Shown here: positions 12,051-12,347 of the stretch, one piece after another
How the letters are laid out: each line of letters opens with the position of its first letter
Position numbering within the stretch: position 1 is the stretch's first letter
From: JBBQBM01 sp038317375
GTDB lineage: Bacteria; Patescibacteriota; Saccharimonadia; Saccharimonadales; JAGQMS01
Reading direction: 5' to 3'
Assembly: GCA_038317375.1 (NCBI GenBank)
Contig: JBBQBM010000022.1
Span: 1 to 12,347 of the forward strand
DNA length: 12,347 bases
Notes under the pieces: generated by a model
Told to the model about the DNA's origin: nothing
The model's input: only the letters and a program-made list of their open reading frames with translations
Databases searched by the model: none
Translations under genes and position numbers: made by a program

Positions 12051-12347
12051 ATGGCTGATAAGTCACTAGGGCAGCATTGGCTGTTTGATAAGACATCCTT
12101 AAAGCACATTGTTGATTCAGCTGAAATAAAAACCGGTGAAGTGGTTCTAGAAATTGGCCCGGGCCTCGGCACACTAACTCACGAACTTATTAATGCCGGT
12201 GCAAAGGTAGTCGCCGTTGAGTTTGATAAATCGCTGGCAGGGGATTTAAAGGACAGGTTTGCTAAATTTAATTTCGAGCTTCGCCTAGAAGATATTCTAA
12301 AGTTCGACTTCTCGTCTTTGCCGAGTGGCTACAAAATTGTGGCTAAC
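12051..12347 (+). CDS. rsmA: 16S rRNA dimethyladenosine transferase (partial, 5' end)
   Basis: The first 99 residues are visible and the gene runs off the window. The product methylates two adjacent adenines near the 3' end of 16S rRNA (A1518/A1519 in E. coli numbering) using S-adenosylmethionine during small-subunit assembly. Signatures are KSLGQHWLFD near the start (usually SLGQNFL) and EIGPGLGTLT, the S-adenosylmethionine-binding motif I, followed by AVEFD and the acidic LEDIL. The last residues, YKIVAN, should run into the catalytic NIPY motif just outside the window. The ATG comes three bases after the stop of the G5/lysozyme-like gene, so the two are likely one operon. Confidence 0.96.
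   Translation, partial: MADKSLGQHWLFDKTSLKHIVDSAEIKTGEVVLEIGPGLGTLTHELINAGAKVVAVEFDKSLAGDLKDRFAKFNFELRLEDILKFDFSSLPSGYKIVAN

Noticed and set aside
1..12347. CRISPR array or insertion-sequence transposase
   Set aside because: No regularly spaced direct repeats and no transposase or integrase motifs were seen in any frame.

Overview
The window looks like part of a small, gene-dense bacterial genome of the Patescibacteria (CPR) type, most likely Candidatus Saccharibacteria (TM7). The clues are short gaps, a pgk-tpiA pair next to small anchored or pilin-like proteins, a signal-anchored G5/lysozyme-like protein just before rsmA (ksgA), and a hypothetical protein of a type I recall from such genomes. 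This placement is inference, not a marker-gene result. The standard bacterial code fits. All eleven complete genes end in TAA or TAG and none ends in TGA.

Layout. Bases 1-756 hold no protein gene but much structure: a perfect 48-bp palindrome containing a DnaA-box sequence, a rho-independent terminator, a perfect 36-bp palindrome, a promoter, a structured segment starting with a 17-nt copy of the 5' end of tRNA-Glu, the intact tRNA-Glu(CUC) gene, a bidirectional terminator, and a second structured segment ending in a 21-nt copy of the tRNA 3' end. Bases 757-3281 carry three minus-strand phosphatase-superfamily genes: a calcineurin-like phosphoesterase, a HAD-type nucleotidase-like protein and a PPP-type phosphatase. 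They look like accessory or phage-derived nucleotide or protein phosphatases. The 272-bp divergent gap (3282-3553) holds promoters in both directions.

From 3554 to the end everything is on the plus strand. pgk and tpiA encode consecutive glycolytic functions. tpiA is coupled to a Pro/Glu/Thr-rich membrane-anchored protein and then to a type IV pilin-like secreted protein. Next comes a separate unit with its own promoter, a roughly 170-nt leader rich in hairpins, a hypothetical protein starting most plausibly at 7262, and a run of hairpins ending in a strong terminator. uvrD/pcrA follows, overlapped by a Nudix hydrolase with a hydrophobic N-terminus. Last are an RpfB/YabE-like cell-wall protein and the start of rsmA, cut by the window edge.

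The most unusual points are the tRNA-Glu gene bracketed by fragments of itself, with an upstream RNA segment able to pair with the tRNA D-arm; the long base-paired leader of the hypothetical gene at 7262; and -10 boxes of tpiA and uvrD placed so that transcription should begin at the A of the ATG (leaderless mRNAs).
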